Shown one piece after another: positions 20,605 through 21,731 of a DNA stretch of 21,731 nt. A program made the translations under genes and the position numbers. The notes below the pieces were generated by a model. That model was given only the letters and a program-made list of their open reading frames with translations, had not been told where the DNA came from and did no database searches. The stretch covers positions 1 through 21,731 of the forward strand of contig JADGJL010000422.1 of NCBI GenBank assembly GCA_027600665.1. The letters are read 5' to 3'. Each line of letters starts with the position of its first letter. Within the stretch, counting starts at the first letter, position 1. This DNA is from Irineochytrium annulatum (lineage: Eukaryota > Chytridiomycota > Chytridiomycetes > Chytridiales > Chytridiaceae).

Positions 20605-21536
20605 TTAATCTAAAATAAGCATGACGACCTTAAAAAGACCCTTAGGGAAACCCTTCTGATAATCCTCCTTCAAAATCCGCAACCCTGCCCTTCCCAGCAA
20701 CTCCTTTAGCAGCCCCTCCGGCCTCGTGACGCTCGAATCCTCCGTGTCGACCTCCACCTCCGCCTTTGACACGTTCTCCTTGATGCCGATCACGCCGTTG
20801 GGCTTCAACCCTTTCTTACATCTTCGAAAGAAGGCGACAAAGTCATCTGACAAAACACGCAAGAGTGAGAATGACGTGGCACTGTAAAAGGGCACGCTTA
20901 CCGTCCGTCAGATGTCCGAGCACCCACTGACACCAGATCATATCGTACTTCCCTTCCTCCGGCGTGAAGTCTTGAAGACCTACCGGGTAAAAATTCACCC
21001 TGTCCTTCCATTCTACGAAGCAACATCAGATCCAGTATGCGCAGCGGCAGTCCCGCTCACCAGCATCCGCGAACTGATTCTCTTCGGCCTCCTTTAAGAA
21101 TAACGGGTTCTGCTCCACGAGGTCCACCCGTTGGAACGACTTGAGGAGGAACGACTTGGATACGCGACCGATGCCCGCACCCATATCTGTTCCCAACAAG
21201 CTGAATCAGCCTTTAAATCCCAAACACAATAATCACCGCAAGCCCACTCCGTCCCGATGGGTGGTCGCGAGCCACTTCCACCCACGACGAACGGCTTGAT
21301 GAACGCCGCGGACGACTTGGCGTCGTTCTCAGTCAGGGAGCCGAAGCCGCCGAGCATCCCGTCCACGGTCGCTGAGGGCACTTAAGCAATGGCGGCAACA
21401 ATGGTAGACGGGCGGTACCTGGCACATTCTGTTACTTTAAAAGGTAGATTCAGCATTGCAGAACAGAACAAAGGGCTGGCAGCAGGGCTCTGACCTCCCA
21501 ATACGCCTGTGCGTCGGTGTACCACTTGCTGGACAT
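20605..21536 (-). CDS. TAE1: N-terminal Xaa-Pro-Lys N-methyltransferase (NTMT1/TAE1)
   Basis: Six exons on the minus strand (21536-21495, 21428-21419, 21371-21237, 21186-21061, 21012-20902, 20846-20605) total 666 nt, or 221 residues; human NTMT1 has 223. Blocks in order are YTDAQAYWENVPATVDGM, LGGFG, the SAM-binding motif I DMGAGIGRVSK, RVDLVEQN, the family signature IWCQWVLGHLTDDDFVAF, then RRCKKGLKPNG, IKENV, DSSVTRPEG and LKEDYQKGFPKGLF. The family methylates the alpha-amine of proteins starting (Met-)X-Pro-Lys after Met removal, such as ribosomal proteins in yeast and RCC1 in animals. The start has A at -3; an in-frame ATG at 21636-21638 would add 34 residues but overlaps the start of the divergent gene. 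Exon 2 is only 10 nt. Confidence 0.93.
21419..21428 (-). other. 10-nt microexon of the methyltransferase gene
   Basis: AATGTGCCAG is bounded by acceptor TAACAG and donor GTACCG, with flanking introns of 66 and 47 nt. It supplies N-V-P and one base of the next codon, restoring YWENVPATVDGMLGG. Joining exons 1 and 3 directly breaks the frame. Confidence 0.75.
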
Positions 21537-21636
21537 CGTGTGAAGAAAACTGATGTGCTCAGTGGCTTGGGCTGAAACGGAAGAGGCTTGAACGATCGAA
21601 GAGATTGAGTTCTGCCGAGAGCAGCCGACGACAATC
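21537..21636. promoter_or_regulatory. Bidirectional promoter, methyltransferase/CoA-transferase
   Basis: A spacer of 100 bp separates the two divergent start codons. No TATA box was recognised. The function is inferred from position. Confidence 0.4.
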
Positions 21637-21731
21637 ATGGCGTTGGCCAACTACCGCATACTGGGTAAGGCTGCCGTGCGCTCTGCGTGTCTCTAATCCT
21701 CGACCAGACCTGACGCGGGTCCTCGCCGGGG
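21637..21731 (+). CDS. Family III CoA-transferase (CaiB/BaiF type), 5' end only
   Basis: The ATG at 21637-21639 (A at -3, G at +4) opens MALANYRIL. A 43-nt GT-AG intron (21665-21707, GTAAGG...GACCAG) joins in phase to give ILDLTRVLAG at the window edge. That run is the typical N-terminus of family III CoA-transferases, such as SUGCT and alpha-methylacyl-CoA racemase relatives, where it continues with a Pro and the CoA-binding fold. These enzymes move CoA between acids or epimerise acyl-CoA. Substrate and compartment cannot be told from 17 residues. The gene is truncated by the end of the window, not broken. Confidence 0.75.

Overview
The window is about 21.7 kb of nuclear DNA from a fungus that makes flagellated cells, probably a chytrid-like zoosporic lineage. 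Three things point there. Genes are cut by many very short GT-AG introns, mostly 37-60 nt. A fungal-type END3 endocytosis gene, a TAE1-type methyltransferase and a full TRA1 are present. An AXDND1-like axonemal dynein light-chain-domain protein, expected only where cilia or flagella exist, lies beside them. No mobile element, CRISPR array, tRNA or rRNA was seen. All exon joins were worked out by hand from splice sites, frame and remembered family conservation.

Layout from left to right: (1) a weak hypothetical ORF on the minus strand (49-405); (2) a plus-strand GRAM-domain protein with a C-terminal membrane anchor (628-2754, one intron); (3) a plus-strand CCDC12/Cwf18 spliceosome protein (3245-3968, three introns); (4) a complete 22-exon TRA1/TRRAP pseudokinase gene on the minus strand (4190-16264), whose exons sum to exactly 11,106 nt or 3,701 residues; (5) an END3-like gene on the minus strand (16510-17383) that lacks the usual first EH domain; (6) an AXDND1-like gene on the plus strand (17460-20236), head to head with END3; (7) an N-terminal Xaa-Pro-Lys methyltransferase gene (NTMT1/TAE1) on the minus strand (20605-21536), containing a 10-nt microexon; (8) the start of a plus-strand family III (CaiB/BaiF) CoA-transferase, cut by the window end.

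The genes do not form a pathway. They are ordinary eukaryotic neighbours: chromatin and transcription (TRA1 in SAGA and NuA4), splicing (Cwf18), endocytosis (END3), flagellum (AXDND1), protein N-terminal methylation (NTMT1), membrane contact or lipid function (GRAM) and CoA metabolism. Two head-to-head pairs with very short spacers (END3/AXDND1 and NTMT1/CoA-transferase) look like bidirectional promoters.

The points most worth a second look are gene-structural: probable GC-AG introns in END3 and possibly TRA1, a stop-free 45-nt intron in TRA1, the 10-nt microexon, the END3 gene without EH1, and a TRA1 pseudokinase that still carries a PIKK-like catalytic-loop sequence. No clearly novel biological system was found.
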